Shown piece after piece: positions 9,966 to 19,188 of a DNA stretch of 64,000 nt. Numbering within the stretch: position 1 is the first letter of the stretch; every line of letters begins with the position of its first letter. Source of the DNA: Bacteroidales bacterium (lineage in GTDB: Bacteria; Bacteroidota; Bacteroidia; Bacteroidales; UBA3824); assembly GCA_016286055.1 (NCBI GenBank), contig JAEERW010000001.1:450189-514188 (forward strand), written 5' to 3'. The translations under genes and the position numbers were made by a program. The notes below the pieces were generated by a model. That model saw nothing but the letters and a program-made list of their open reading frames with translations. It was not told the origin of the DNA and made no database searches.

Positions 9966-10331
9966 ATGATACAGCAAGAATCAAGAATGACTGTCGCAGA
10001 CAACAGCGGCGCAAAAGAAGTCCTCTGCATCCGCGTCCTCGGCGGAACAGGACGCAGATACGCCTCAGTCGGCGACAAGGTGGTTGTAACAGTCAAGAGC
10101 GCATTGCCCTCAGGAGACATCAAGAAGGGCACAGTATCCAAGGCCGTTATAGTACGCACCAACAAAGAAATCAGAAGAGCAGACGGCTCGTACATCCGTT
10201 TCGACGACAACGCCGTAGTATTGCTCAACAATGCAGGAGAACTGAGGGGAACCCGTATATTCGGTCCCGTTGCGCGCGAACTCCGCGCCAACTACATGAA
10301 AATCGTATCCCTCGCTCCCGAAGTTTTGTAA
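9966..10331 (+). CDS. rplN: 50S ribosomal protein L14
   Basis: 121 residues ([20 protein letters not shown]). L14 forms intersubunit bridges with 16S r[16 protein letters not shown] near the C-terminus is diagnostic. Length is normal. Confidence 0.98.
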   Translation: MIQQESRMTVADNSGAKEVLCIRVLGGTGRRYASVGDKVVVTVKSALPSGDIKKGTVSKAVIVRTNKEIRRADGSYIRFDDNAVVLLNNAGELRGTRIFGPVARELRANYMKIVSLAPEVL

Positions 10332-10351
10332 TTTAAAAGTTATTAAACAAA

Positions 10352-10696
10352 ATGTCACAGAAGAAACTGCACATTAAGAAAGGAGACACCGTAATTGTCA
10401 ACTCCGGTGAATTCAGAGGCACAAGAGGAAGAGTGCTGGAAGTGCTGGTAAAGAAAAACCGCGCCATCGTTGAAGGCGTAAACATCGTAAAGAAGGCTGT
10501 AAAGCCCAACCAGAACAACCAGAACGGCGGATTCGAAGAAAAACCCGCTCCAATTCACATCTCTAACCTCATGCTTATCTGCCCCGAAACCGACAAGCCC
10601 ACCCGCGTAGGACGCAAGCTCGTCGAAGGCAAAGACGGAAAGATGAAGTTAGTACGTTATTCTAAAAAATCTAAAGATCAAAAGGAGATAAACTAA
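10352..10696 (+). CDS. rplX: 50S ribosomal protein L24
   Basis: 114 residues with an N-terminal KOW motif ([20 protein letters not shown]). L24 initiates 50S assembly near the tunnel exit. [23 protein letters not shown] is the conserved C-terminal part. It is followed one base later by rplE. Confidence 0.97.
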   Translation: MSQKKLHIKKGDTVIVNSGEFRGTRGRVLEVLVKKNRAIVEGVNIVKKAVKPNQNNQNGGFEEKPAPIHISNLMLICPETDKPTRVGRKLVEGKDGKMKLVRYSKKSKDQKEIN

Positions 10697-10697
10697 A

Positions 10698-11243
10698 ATG
10701 CAATACGTACCGACATTAAAATCCAAGTACCAGCAGGAAATCGTCCCCGCTTTGATGAAGGAGTTCGGCTACAAAAGCATAATGCAGGCACCGAAGCTCA
10801 CCAAGATTATCATCAATCAGGGTATTGGCGAGGCCACAGCCGACAAAAAACTCATCGACACAGCCATCAGCGAGATTTCCGCAATTTCAGGTCAGAAACC
10901 TGTAGCCACCACCTCGCGCAAGGACATATCTAACTTCAAACTCCGCAAAGGCATGCCCATCGGAGTAATGGTAACCCTTCGCCGCGACCGTATGTACGAA
11001 TTCCTCGAGAGGCTTATCGCCATCTCCCTGCCACGCATCCGCGACTTCAACGGTATATCCGGCAAATTCGACGGAAGAGGAAATTACACCCTCGGTATCA
11101 AAGAGCAGATCATATTCCCCGAGATCGACATCGACAAAATCAATAAGATCATGGGTATGAACATCACCTTCGTTACCACCGCAAAAACCGACGAAGAAGG
11201 ATACAAACTTATGAAAAATTTCGGATTACCTTTTAAAAAATAA
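10698..11243 (+). CDS. rplE: 50S ribosomal protein L5
   Basis: 181 residues. L5 binds 5S rRNA and contacts P-site t[24 protein letters not shown] and [20 protein letters not shown], read in pieces, are family signatures. Normal length. Confidence 0.98.
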   Translation: MQYVPTLKSKYQQEIVPALMKEFGYKSIMQAPKLTKIIINQGIGEATADKKLIDTAISEISAISGQKPVATTSRKDISNFKLRKGMPIGVMVTLRRDRMYEFLERLIAISLPRIRDFNGISGKFDGRGNYTLGIKEQIIFPEIDIDKINKIMGMNITFVTTAKTDEEGYKLMKNFGLPFKK

Positions 11244-11249
11244 GACAAA

Positions 11250-11519
11250 ATGGCAAAGGAATCAATGAAAGCGCGCGAAGTTAAACGCGCAAAACTAATA
11301 GCTAAATACGCCGAAAAGAGGGCGAAACTCAAAGCCGAAGGCGACTACGTAGGCCTCCAGAAACTTCCGAGAAACTCTAACCCCATCCGTCTGCACAACC
11401 GTTGCAAACTCACTGGACGTCCCCGCGGATACATGAGACTCTTCGGAATAAGCCGCATCCAGTTCCGTGAAATGGCCTCCAACGGCCTGCTCCCCGGCGT
11501 AAAGAAAGCAAGTTGGTAA
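11250..11519 (+). CDS. rpsN: 30S ribosomal protein S14, zinc-free form
   Basis: 89 residues, the longer C-minus type without the CxxC zinc knuckles. [20 protein letters not shown] and [21 protein letters not shown] are the conserved C-terminal half. Located in the 30S head near S3 and S10. Confidence 0.97.
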   Translation: MAKESMKAREVKRAKLIAKYAEKRAKLKAEGDYVGLQKLPRNSNPIRLHNRCKLTGRPRGYMRLFGISRIQFREMASNGLLPGVKKASW

Positions 11520-11543
11520 TAAATTATTAAACAGAACAGAAAA

Positions 11544-11933
11544 ATGACAGATACAATCGCAGATTTCTTGACCCGCATCCGCAATGCCGTGATGGCAAAC
11601 CACAGAATAGTGGAAGTGCCTGCATCTAATGTCAAGAAAGAAATTACCAAAATACTTTTTACAAAGGGCTACATCCTCAGCTACAAGTTCGACGATGAGA
11701 ACCGCACCATCAAGATAGCCCTCAAATACAACCCGGAAACCAAGGAGTCCGCTATTCAGAGCATCACACGCGTATCTACCCCCGGTCTTCGCAAGTACGC
11801 ATCAAGCAAAGACCTTCCCCGCGTGCTCAACGGATTAGGCATAGCCATAGTTTCCACCTCAAAAGGTATAATGACCGATAAAGAAGCAAGAACGCAGAAC
11901 ATCGGTGGAGAGGTAATTTGTTACGTTTACTAA
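11544..11933 (+). CDS. rpsH: 30S ribosomal protein S8
   Basis: 129 residues ([20 protein letters not shown]). S8 binds the central domain of 16S rRNA and in many bacteria represses the spc operon by binding its own mRNA. The C-terminal [27 protein letters not shown] is standard. Confidence 0.97.
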   Translation: MTDTIADFLTRIRNAVMANHRIVEVPASNVKKEITKILFTKGYILSYKFDDENRTIKIALKYNPETKESAIQSITRVSTPGLRKYASSKDLPRVLNGLGIAIVSTSKGIMTDKEARTQNIGGEVICYVY

Positions 11934-11947
11934 AAAATTGAAATAAA

Positions 11948-12511
11948 ATGTCAAGAATAGGAAAATTGCCCGTTCAGATCCCTAGCGGAGTACAAGTAAC
12001 CGTAGACGACAAAACAAACACAGTGTCGGTCAAAGGCAAGCTTGGAGAATTGAAGCAAAAAGTAAATCCTAACATCAAGGTAGAAGTAAAGGACGGCGAG
12101 CTCAGAGTATCTCGCCCCAACGACGACAAGGCCAACAGATCACTCCACGGCCTTTATCGCGCCCTCATCAACAACATGGTAAAAGGCGTATCAGAAGGGT
12201 TTACAATTAAACAGGAAATGGTAGGCGTTGGATATCGCGCCACAGCACAGGGCCAGCTCCTCGACATAGCCGTAGGCTACTCGCACAACATCCTTATCGA
12301 ACTCCCCTCGGAGATCAAAGTAGAAGTAGTGCAAGAAAAGAGAGCAAACCCCATCATCACTCTCACAAGCTGCGACAAGCAGCTCTTAGGACAGGTAGCA
12401 GCCAAAATCCGCTCGTTCCGCGCTCCCGAGCCGTACAAGGGCAAAGGTATCAAGTTCGTAGACGAAGTAATTCGCAGAAAGGCAGGAAAGGCCGCATCAT
12501 CATCTAAGTAG
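11948..12511 (+). CDS. rplF: 50S ribosomal protein L6
   Basis: 187 residues. Two related alpha/beta domains near the factor-binding site. The signature PEPYKGKGIKFVDEVIRRKAGK, read in pieces, is at the C-terminus. Normal length. Confidence 0.97.
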   Translation: MSRIGKLPVQIPSGVQVTVDDKTNTVSVKGKLGELKQKVNPNIKVEVKDGELRVSRPNDDKANRSLHGLYRALINNMVKGVSEGFTIKQEMVGVGYRATAQGQLLDIAVGYSHNILIELPSEIKVEVVQEKRANPIITLTSCDKQLLGQVAAKIRSFRAPEPYKGKGIKFVDEVIRRKAGKAASSSK

Positions 12512-12533
12512 TAACAATTAAATTTTATTCAAC

Positions 12534-12890
12534 ATGGCTTTAACTAAGCAGGACAGAAGACAAAGAATAAAATACCGCATACGCAAGAAAGTTTCGGGCT
12601 GCACCGAGCGTCCCAGACTCAGCGTATTCAGAAGCAACAAGAACATCTTTGTACAACTTATCGACGATGTAAACCACGTTACATTAGTCGCAACATCTTC
12701 AAGAGTAAAGGAAATCGCCGGTCAGAAGATTACCAAAACCGAGCAGGCCAAGCTCGTAGGCAAGGCCATCGCCGACAAGGCTAAGGCAGCCGGCTACAGC
12801 ACAGTAGTATTCGACAGAAACGGATACCTTTATCACGGCAGAGTACAGGCATTGGCCGAGGCTGCCAGAGAAGGTGGTTTAATATTCTAA
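12534..12890 (+). CDS. rplR: 50S ribosomal protein L18
   Basis: 118 residues. 5S rRNA-binding protein; [20 protein letters not shown] and [24 protein letters not shown] are diagnostic. Six bases before rpsE. Confidence 0.97.
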   Translation: MALTKQDRRQRIKYRIRKKVSGCTERPRLSVFRSNKNIFVQLIDDVNHVTLVATSSRVKEIAGQKITKTEQAKLVGKAIADKAKAAGYSTVVFDRNGYLYHGRVQALAEAAREGGLIF

Positions 12891-12896
12891 GACATC

Positions 12897-13412
12897 ATGA
12901 TAGCAGGAAATAAAAAAGTAAGAACAAGCGATTTGGAACTCAAGGACAGACTTGTAACAATCAACCGTGTTACCAAAGTTACCAAAGGAGGACGCACCTT
13001 CACATTCGCAGCCATAGTAGTTGTCGGAAACGAGAACGGCGTAGTAGGCTACGGTCTTGGCAAAGCCAACGAAGTAACCACAGCCATCGCCAAAGGCGTA
13101 GAAGACGCTAAGAAAAACCTCATCAAGGTTCCCGTATACAAAGGCACAATTCCTCACGAGCAGATGGCCAAATTCGGCGGAGCCGATGTATTGCTCAAAC
13201 CCGCATCAAGCGGTACTGGTGTTAAAGCCGGTGGCGCTATGCGTGCAGTACTCGAAAGCGTTGGTATCACCGACGTGCTCGCTAAGTCGAAAGGCTCATC
13301 AAACCCTCACAACCTCGTAAAGGCTACATTCAAAGCTCTCTCGATGCTAAGAGACGTACACTCTGTATCCCAGTTCCGAGGCGTAGACATCAACACAGTG
13401 TTTAACGGTTAA
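12897..13412 (+). CDS. rpsE: 30S ribosomal protein S5
   Basis: 171 residues. S5 shapes the mRNA entry site and decoding fidelity. [34 protein letters not shown] and [17 protein letters not shown] are family signatures. Normal length. Confidence 0.97.
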   Translation: MIAGNKKVRTSDLELKDRLVTINRVTKVTKGGRTFTFAAIVVVGNENGVVGYGLGKANEVTTAIAKGVEDAKKNLIKVPVYKGTIPHEQMAKFGGADVLLKPASSGTGVKAGGAMRAVLESVGITDVLAKSKGSSNPHNLVKATFKALSMLRDVHSVSQFRGVDINTVFNG

Positions 13413-13423
13413 TTTTTACAGCA

Positions 13424-13606
13424 ATGAAGAAGAAAGTAACCCAAATCCGTAGCAAAATCGGCTGGCCCAAAGACCAGAAAGCCACTCTCGAAGCCCTCGG
13501 ACTTAGAAAGATTGGCGCTTCGGTAATAGTAGAAGACACCCCTTCCATGAACGGAATGATTGTCAAAGTTAGACACCTTGTAAAAGTAGAAGATATTAAC
13601 GAATAA
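13424..13606 (+). CDS. rpmD: 50S ribosomal protein L30
   Basis: 60 residues with the usual VTQIRSKIGWPKDQKATLEALGLRKIG core, read in pieces. Small 50S surface protein that binds 23S rRNA; lies between S5 and L15 as expected. Confidence 0.96.
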   Translation: MKKKVTQIRSKIGWPKDQKATLEALGLRKIGASVIVEDTPSMNGMIVKVRHLVKVEDINE

Positions 13607-13620
13607 TTTTATTTACAGTT

Positions 13621-14067
13621 ATGGACTTGTCAAATTTAAAACCGGCAGAAGGTTCTACCAACACCAAGAAGAGATTAGGTCGCGGCCAGGGCTCTGGCTG
13701 GGGTGGTACCTCTACAAGGGGCCACAAAGGTGCCAAAGCACGCTCCGGTTATTCGCATAAGCTCGGTTTCGAAGGCGGACAGATGCCCCTCGTTAGGCGC
13801 GTTCCCAAATTCGGATTCAACAACATCAACAGAGTAGAATACAGAGTTATCAACCTTTCAGACTTGGAAGCACTCGCATCGAAACTCAACGTTTCCGATA
13901 TCACAATCGACGTACTGCGTCAGAACGGTCTTGCTTCTAAAAACGACAGAGTTAAAATATTAGGCAACGGTAAATTGTCGAAAAAGCTCAACGTAACCGT
14001 ACATGCCTTCTCTAAATCTGCCAAAGAAACAATTGAATCACTGAGCGGCACTGCTAATACTTTGTAA
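13621..14067 (+). CDS. rplO: 50S ribosomal protein L15
   Basis: 148 residues. Gly/Arg-rich N-terminus (KKRLGRGQGSGWGGTSTRGH) that threads into 23S rRNA, then a globular part with GGQMPLVRRVPKFGF. Eleven bases before secY. Confidence 0.97.
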   Translation: MDLSNLKPAEGSTNTKKRLGRGQGSGWGGTSTRGHKGAKARSGYSHKLGFEGGQMPLVRRVPKFGFNNINRVEYRVINLSDLEALASKLNVSDITIDVLRQNGLASKNDRVKILGNGKLSKKLNVTVHAFSKSAKETIESLSGTANTL

Positions 14068-14078
14068 ATTTAACTCTA

Positions 14079-15425
14079 ATGAAAAACTTTATTCAGACAC
14101 TAAAAAACATTTGGAAAATAGACGACCTGCGCAACAGGATCATCGCCACTCTGGGTTTTGTGCTCGTATACCGCGTAGGAGCGCACATAGTGCTTCCTGG
14201 TGTAGACCCGAACATGATTGGAGAGGGAATGATGAAACAGACCGAATCAGGAATCATGTCTATCCTCAACATGTTTTCGGGTGGCGCATTTGCCAACGCA
14301 TCAATCTTTGCTCTGGGTATTATGCCCTACATTACGGCTTCAATTATTGTGCAGTTGTTAGGAATGGCGATACCCTATTTCCAAAAATTGCAACACGAAG
14401 GCGAAAGCGGACACCGCAAGATTAACAGAATAACGCGTTACCTCACAGTAGGCGTAATGTTGGTTCAGGCACCTAGCTACCTAATCAACCTGAAGAACCA
14501 GATTAATAATAAAGCGGCTTTCTTCGACGATGGAAGCTGGGGAGGATTTATGATACCATCTATATTAATCCTGACTGCAGGCACGTTGTTCATCATGTGG
14601 TTAGGCGAACGTATAACTGATAAAGGTATAGGAAACGGTATATCGCTCCTCATTATGATTGGTATTATCGCAAGGTTCCCCTTCGCTCTTGGTGCGGAAT
14701 TCGTATCAAAAGTTGAAGAGGTTGGCAACGGCGGACTCATATCGTTCATCGTTGAACTTGTAATGCTCTTTTTAGTGTTCGTGGTATCCATATTGCTTGT
14801 GCAGGGTGTCCGCAAAATTCCTGTACAATACGCCAAAAGGATTGTGGGCAACAAACAGTATGGCGGAGTAAGGCAATACCTGCCCCTCAAAGTAAACGCC
14901 GCCGGCGTTATGCCCATCATCTTTGCTCAGGCTCTTATGTTCTTTCCCATGATGCTCGCCGCTTTTGAATCGGATTTCACCCGTTCGATAGCTTCTGCAT
15001 TTGCTGACTTTACAGGGTTCTGGTACAACTTTACCTACGCCCTCTTGATCATCGTGTTCACCTATTTTTACACGGCGATTACCTTCAGCCCCATGCAGAT
15101 GGCCGAAGACATGAAGAAGAAAGGAGGCTTTATCCCCGGAGTAAAACCCGGCAAAGCCACCGTTGACAAACTTGACGAGATAATGTCGAGGATCACCCTT
15201 CCCGGATCAATATTCCTCGCGTTGATCGGTATACTCCCGGTATTCGCAATAGCCTGCGGCGTCAACAACCAGTTCGCCCAGTTCTACGGCGGCACATCGT
15301 TGCTGATTCTCGTAGGCGTAATACTCGACACTCTAATGCAGATCGAAAGCCACTTGTTGATGCGTCACTACGACGGACTTATGAAGTCTGGACGAATCAA
15401 AGGACGCGCAGGTTCAGGTATGTAG
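14079..15425 (+). CDS. secY: Protein translocase subunit SecY
   Basis: 448 residues with ten predicted membrane helices. SecY is the channel of the Sec translocon in the inner membrane. Recognisable parts are the plug region (FSGGAFANASIFALGIMPYI), GIGNGISLLIMIGI and PVQYAKRIVGNKQYGG. In many Bacteroides genomes map follows; here a terminator hairpin does. Confidence 0.97.
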   Translation: MKNFIQTLKNIWKIDDLRNRIIATLGFVLVYRVGAHIVLPGVDPNMIGEGMMKQTESGIMSILNMFSGGAFANASIFALGIMPYITASIIVQLLGMAIPYFQKLQHEGESGHRKINRITRYLTVGVMLVQAPSYLINLKNQINNKAAFFDDGSWGGFMIPSILILTAGTLFIMWLGERITDKGIGNGISLLIMIGIIARFPFALGAEFVSKVEEVGNGGLISFIVELVMLFLVFVVSILLVQGVRKIPVQYAKRIVGNKQYGGVRQYLPLKVNAAGVMPIIFAQALMFFPMMLAAFESDFTRSIASAFADFTGFWYNFTYALLIIVFTYFYTAITFSPMQMAEDMKKKGGFIPGVKPGKATVDKLDEIMSRITLPGSIFLALIGILPVFAIACGVNNQFAQFYGGTSLLILVGVILDTLMQIESHLLMRHYDGLMKSGRIKGRAGSGM

Positions 15426-15447
15426 ATTGCAAAACACATAAAAACTT

Positions 15448-15479
15448 CGGCATCATTCACTGATGCCGGAGATTTTTTT
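15448..15479 (+). terminator. Terminator after secY
   Basis: CGGCATCA (15448-15455) pairs with TGATGCCG (15461-15468) around a 5-nt loop and is followed by a run of seven T. It separates the S10-spc part from infA onward. Confidence 0.8.
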
Positions 15480-15523
15480 CTAAAAAAAAATATTCGGAAA
15501 ACATCGGATATAAAAAAAATTTA

Positions 15524-15531
15524 TATTTTTG
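15524..15531 (+). promoter_or_regulatory. Promoter -7 element for infA-rpmJ
   Basis: TATTTTTG matches TAnnTTTG, between the secY terminator and the infA ATG at 15580. No clear -33 TTTG is seen at the expected distance. Confidence 0.5.
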
Positions 15532-15579
15532 CAGCGCGAAAAACGCGCACATAGACAACATTTTGCAACACACATTAAA

Positions 15580-15798
15580 ATGCCGAAAGAAACAGCGATA
15601 GAAAAAGACGGAGTAATAAAGGAGGCGCTTTCGAACGCCATGTTCCGCGTAGAACTCGAAAACGGCCACACAATCATTGCCCACATATCGGGCAAGATGC
15701 GCCAGCATTATATCAAGATACTGCCAGGCGACAGAGTAAAAGTTGAAATGTCTCCTTATGATCTGTCAAAGGGACGAATTTCTTTCAGATATAAATAA
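15580..15798 (+). CDS. infA: Translation initiation factor IF-1
   Basis: 72 residues from [17 protein letters not shown], an OB-fold protein that blocks the A site during initiation. A frame opens 17 codons earlier at 15529, but the standard IF-1 length and the -7 element at 15524-15531 favour this [23 protein letters not shown] and [16 protein letters not shown] are diagnostic. Confidence 0.96.
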   Translation: MPKETAIEKDGVIKEALSNAMFRVELENGHTIIAHISGKMRQHYIKILPGDRVKVEMSPYDLSKGRISFRYK

Positions 15799-15810
15799 AA
15801 AGGTACTACA

Positions 15811-15927
15811 ATGAAAGTTAGAACATCTGTTAAAAAAAGATCGGCCGACTGCAAAGTCGTAAGAAGGAAAGGAAGGGTTTACATCATTTGTAAATCGAAC
15901 CCAAAATTTAAACAACGTCAAGGTTAA
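15811..15927 (+). CDS. rpmJ: 50S ribosomal protein L36, zinc-free form
   Basis: 38 residues ([20 protein letters not shown] start, NPKFKQRQG end). Two of the four zinc ligands of the classical form are missing: the first Cys is Ser and the His is Phe. That matches the C-minus type usual in this phylum. It sits 12 bp after infA. Confidence 0.95.
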   Translation: MKVRTSVKKRSADCKVVRRKGRVYIICKSNPKFKQRQG

Positions 15928-15943
15928 AAAAACGTCGGTGAAT

Positions 15944-15975
15944 TTTGGAAGTGTAAAAAATATACATTAATTTTG
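15944..15975 (+). promoter_or_regulatory. Promoter for rpsM-rpsK-rpsD-rpoA-rplQ
   Basis: TTTG (15944-15947), a 20-nt spacer and TAATTTTG (15968-15975): a complete consensus match placed 43 bp before rpsM. The alpha-operon genes can therefore be transcribed independently of the upstream block. Confidence 0.75.
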
Positions 15976-16017
15976 CAACCCGAAAAAACCGGACATAATT
16001 AAGTAAACTATAAAATA

Positions 16018-16395
16018 ATGGCAAGAATAGTTGGTGTAGACTTACCCAAAAACAAGCGTGGCGAGATAGGGCTCACCTATATATATGGTATAGGCAGAAG
16101 CAGAGCAGCCAAGATTCTCGAAGAGGCCGGCATAGACAAAGACCTCAAAGTACAGGATTGGAACGACGACCAAGTAGCTAAAATCCGTCAGATTATCAAC
16201 GATAACTTCAAGGTAGAAGGCGAGCTCCGTTCCGAAATCCAGATGAATATCAAGCGTCTGATGGATATCGGATGCTACCGTGGCATTAGGCATCGCCTTG
16301 GTCTTCCCGTTAGAGGACAGAAGACCAAAAACAACGCACGCACACGCAAAGGTAAGAAAAAGACAATAGCTAACAAGAAGAAAGCTACTAAATAA
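16018..16395 (+). CDS. rpsM: 30S ribosomal protein S13
   Basis: 125 residues. S13 contacts P-site tRNA and bridges to the 50[34 protein letters not shown] and [20 protein letters not shown] are standard, and the C-terminus is Lys-rich. Confidence 0.97.
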   Translation: MARIVGVDLPKNKRGEIGLTYIYGIGRSRAAKILEEAGIDKDLKVQDWNDDQVAKIRQIINDNFKVEGELRSEIQMNIKRLMDIGCYRGIRHRLGLPVRGQKTKNNARTRKGKKKTIANKKKATK

Positions 16396-16406
16396 CATTT
16401 AGCAAC

Positions 16407-16796
16407 ATGGCAAACAAAAGTAAAGTAACGAGAAAGAGAGTTGTTAAGGTAGACGCAGTAGGCCAAGGTCACATTCACTCGTCGTTCAACAACATTATAG
16501 TCTCTTTGACCAACGCTTCGGGGGAAGTTATTTCCTGGGCATCAGCCGGAAAAATGGGTTTCAAAGGCTCTAAGAAAAACACACCCTATGCAGCGCAACA
16601 GGCGGCTAACGAATGTGCGAAAACCGCCTACGATTTAGGGCTCCGCAAAGTAAAGGTATACGTAAAAGGACCAGGCAACGGTCGCGAAGCCGCTATCAGA
16701 GCAATCCACTCCTCTGGTGTGGAAGTAACAGAAATCATCGACGTAACTCCGCTGCCCCACAACGGATGCCGTCCTGCAAAAAGAAGAAGAGTTTAA
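16407..16796 (+). CDS. rpsK: 30S ribosomal protein S11
   Basis: 129 residues. Platform protein near the E site. [34 protein letters not shown] and [16 protein letters not shown] are family signatures. Confidence 0.97.
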   Translation: MANKSKVTRKRVVKVDAVGQGHIHSSFNNIIVSLTNASGEVISWASAGKMGFKGSKKNTPYAAQQAANECAKTAYDLGLRKVKVYVKGPGNGREAAIRAIHSSGVEVTEIIDVTPLPHNGCRPAKRRRV

Positions 16797-16820
16797 ACGA
16801 TTTTTAAAAATCAATAAGAC

Positions 16821-17429
16821 ATGGCACGATATACAGGCCCTAAATCAAAAATCGCCAGAAAATTTGGCGAGCCAATCTACGGCACAGACAAATACTTAGA
16901 TAAAAAGAACTACCCCCCGGGACAGCACGGAATCGATAAGAAACGCGCCAAGACTTCGGAATACGGCACACAGCTCAAAGAAAAGCAAAAAGCCAAATAC
17001 ACCTACGGATTGTTAGAACGTCAGTTCTCCAACCTTTTCACCAAAGCTCAGAAAAGCAAAGGTGTAACAGGTGAGGTGCTTATTCAATTGCTCGAATGCC
17101 GCTTAGACAACGTAGTTTACCGTCTCGGAATCGCTCCTTCGCGCCCCGCTGCACGTCAGCTCGTAAGTCACAGACACATAGTTGTTAACGGAAAGGTATT
17201 GGGAATCCCCTCTTACCACGTAAAAGTTGGCGACATCATTGGTGTAAGAGAAAGATCAAAAGCTCTCGAAGTAATTACAAACTCACTTCAAGGTGCCAAC
17301 AGATCACGTTTCAACTGGCTCGAATGGGACAACGCTTCTTTGTCAGGCAAATTTATGAGCGTTCCTGCAAGAGAGGACATACCCGAAAACATTAAAGAAC
17401 AGCTTATAGTTGAACTTTATTCTAAATAA
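16821..17429 (+). CDS. rpsD: 30S ribosomal protein S4
   Basis: 202 residues. Primary 16S-binding protein and part of the mRNA entry helicase. It lacks the N-terminal zinc cysteines. The S4 domain is recognisable at [23 protein letters not shown], read in pieces, and [14 protein letters not shown]. Confidence 0.97.
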   Translation: MARYTGPKSKIARKFGEPIYGTDKYLDKKNYPPGQHGIDKKRAKTSEYGTQLKEKQKAKYTYGLLERQFSNLFTKAQKSKGVTGEVLIQLLECRLDNVVYRLGIAPSRPAARQLVSHRHIVVNGKVLGIPSYHVKVGDIIGVRERSKALEVITNSLQGANRSRFNWLEWDNASLSGKFMSVPAREDIPENIKEQLIVELYSK

Positions 17430-17435
17430 TATTTT

Positions 17436-17467
17436 TATACGGTTGCGCCTTACGGCGTTTCCGTATA
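17436..17467 (+). promoter_or_regulatory. Nested hairpin between rpsD and rpoA
   Basis: TATACGG (17436-17442) pairs with CCGTATA (17461-17467), and inside it CGCC (17446-17449) pairs with GGCG (17454-17457). A short T-rich stretch follows. It could attenuate or mark processing between S4 and RpoA. It lacks a long T run, so a full terminator is unlikely. Confidence 0.5.
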
Positions 17468-17498
17468 TTTTTACCGGAAATAATAAATATACATTCAA

Positions 17499-18491
17499 AT
17501 GGCAATATTAGCTTTTCAAAAGCCCGACAAAGTTATTATGTTAGAAGCCGACGAAACTTATGGTAAGTTTGAGTTCCGTCCTCTTGAACCCGGTTTCGGC
17601 ATTACAATCGGTAATGCTTTAAGGAGAATTCTACTATCTTCTTTGGAAGGTTTTGCTATAACATCAATCCGCATCGAAGGAGTAGACCACGAATTTTCTA
17701 CTATTCCCGGTGTTATCGAGGATCTTACCGAGATGATCCTCAATATTAAGAAAATCCGCTTCAAACAGACAGTTGACGGGCAAGATTTTGAAAAGGCCAC
17801 AATCACAGTCAGCGGACAGCAGCAGTTCAAGGCAGGTGACCTTGAGAAGTTTCTTACAAGCTTCAAGATCCTCAACCCATCGCAGATTATCTGCAACCTT
17901 GAACCCTCTGTGAAACTCTCGATGGAAATCACCATCAACAAGGGTCGCGGATATGTGCCTGCTGACGAAAACAAAATCGCCGATAGCGAAATAGGTATAA
18001 TTGCTGTTGATTCTATTTATACACCTATTAGGAACGTTAAGTACTTTACCGAAAACTACCGTGTAGAGCAGAAGACAGACTACGAGAAACTTGTGATGGA
18101 GATAGAAACTGATGGTTCAATCCATCCAAAAGACGCTCTCAAAGAGGCAGCCAAGATACTCATCTACCACTTTATGCTCTTCTCTGATGAGAAAATCACT
18201 CTCGACTCTAACGAAAGTTTCGAAAACGAGGAATTCGACGAGGAAGTTCTCCATATGCGTCAGCTCTTGAAGACCAAGCTCGTAGACCTCGACCTCTCGG
18301 TACGCGCACTCAACTGCTTGAAGGCTGCCGACGTAGAAACCCTCGCAGAACTGGTAGTTTTCAACAAGAACGACTTGTTAAAGTTCCGCAACTTCGGTAA
18401 AAAATCGCTCACCGAGCTTGACGACCTGTTGGAAAACATGAACCTCAGCTTCGGTATGGATATTTCTAAATACAAACTTGATAAAGACTAA
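17499..18491 (+). CDS. rpoA: RNA polymerase subunit alpha
   Basis: 330 residues. The N-terminal dimerisation domain ([40 protein letters not shown]) starts RNA polymerase assembly. The C-terminal domain (about 255-320, [36 protein letters not shown]) contacts activators and UP DNA. Normal length. Confidence 0.98.
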   Translation: MAILAFQKPDKVIMLEADETYGKFEFRPLEPGFGITIGNALRRILLSSLEGFAITSIRIEGVDHEFSTIPGVIEDLTEMILNIKKIRFKQTVDGQDFEKATITVSGQQQFKAGDLEKFLTSFKILNPSQIICNLEPSVKLSMEITINKGRGYVPADENKIADSEIGIIAVDSIYTPIRNVKYFTENYRVEQKTDYEKLVMEIETDGSIHPKDALKEAAKILIYHFMLFSDEKITLDSNESFENEEFDEEVLHMRQLLKTKLVDLDLSVRALNCLKAADVETLAELVVFNKNDLLKFRNFGKKSLTELDDLLENMNLSFGMDISKYKLDKD

Positions 18492-18526
18492 TCGTAGAGC
18501 AGTGATGCTCAGTAATTTATAAAACA

Positions 18527-19072
18527 ATGAGACATAGAGACAAAATCAATCATTTAGGTAGGAAGTATGGCCACAGAAAATCTATGCTTTCGAATATGGC
18601 CGCTTCGTTGATCAAAAACCACAGCATCAACACTACTCTTGCCAAGGCTAAAGAACTACGTACTTTTGTAGAGCCTATCATTACAGCCTCGAAAGATAAT
18701 GTGAAATACTCCGAAGACAAGGCCGGTAGCGACGAAAAACTCAAAGAGTACTACAAAATCAAGAGAAGAAACGCTATCCGTTATTGTTTCGCTCTTCTTA
18801 GAGACAAACAGGCTGTTAAACACCTTGTTGACGAAGTTGTTCCCAAGGTTGCAGAGCGCAACGGTGGTTATACCAGAATCCTCAAGACTTGCAACCGTCT
18901 TGGCGACAACGCTAAGATGTGCTACATGGAGCTTGTAGATTTCAATCCTAATTACAGCAATGCTAAAAACGCTCCCAAAGCAGCTGCTCCCAAGACTACA
19001 CGTCGTAGCCGTAAGAAAAAAACTGCTGATGCTCCCGCACAGAGCGAGGCTAACGAACCCAAAGCAGAATAA
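18527..19072 (+). CDS. rplQ: 50S ribosomal protein L17 with C-terminal tail
   Basis: 181 residues. MRHRDKINHLGRKYGHRKSM is the L17 start and GYTRILKTCNRLGDNAKMC the conserved core; it sits at the tunnel exit. After about residue 145 a low-complexity Ala/Lys/Pro-rich tail extends beyond the minimal L17, as in other Bacteroidetes. Last gene of the ribosomal block. Confidence 0.97.
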   Translation: MRHRDKINHLGRKYGHRKSMLSNMAASLIKNHSINTTLAKAKELRTFVEPIITASKDNVKYSEDKAGSDEKLKEYYKIKRRNAIRYCFALLRDKQAVKHLVDEVVPKVAERNGGYTRILKTCNRLGDNAKMCYMELVDFNPNYSNAKNAPKAAAPKTTRRSRKKKTADAPAQSEANEPKAE

Positions 19073-19097
19073 TATTCTACTAAGAACTCTTATAATT

Positions 19098-19127
19098 AAA
19101 GCCGGATTATTAATCCGGCTTTTTTTA
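19098..19127 (+). terminator. Terminator of the ribosomal block
   Basis: GCCGGATTA (19101-19109) pairs with TAATCCGGC (19111-19119), extended by AAA/TTT, and runs into a T tract. Strong intrinsic terminator 26 bp after rplQ. Confidence 0.88.
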
Positions 19128-19160
19128 TATCTATTTAAATTCTAAATTCTAAAATCTAAA

Positions 19161-19181
19161 TTGTGAATTGTGAATTGTGAA
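19161..19181. repeat. Three tandem 7-bp repeats TTGTGAA
   Basis: TTGTGAA occurs three times without a gap (19161-19181), preceded by related TTCTAAAT-type units. It lies between the rplQ terminator and the 3' end of the convergent WD40 gene. No function is evident. Confidence 0.6.
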
Positions 19182-19188
19182 TTCTAAA

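Noticed and set aside
15811-15927. Loss of zinc ligands in L36 (and zinc-free S14) as an anomaly
   Set aside because: The C-minus forms are usual in Bacteroidota.
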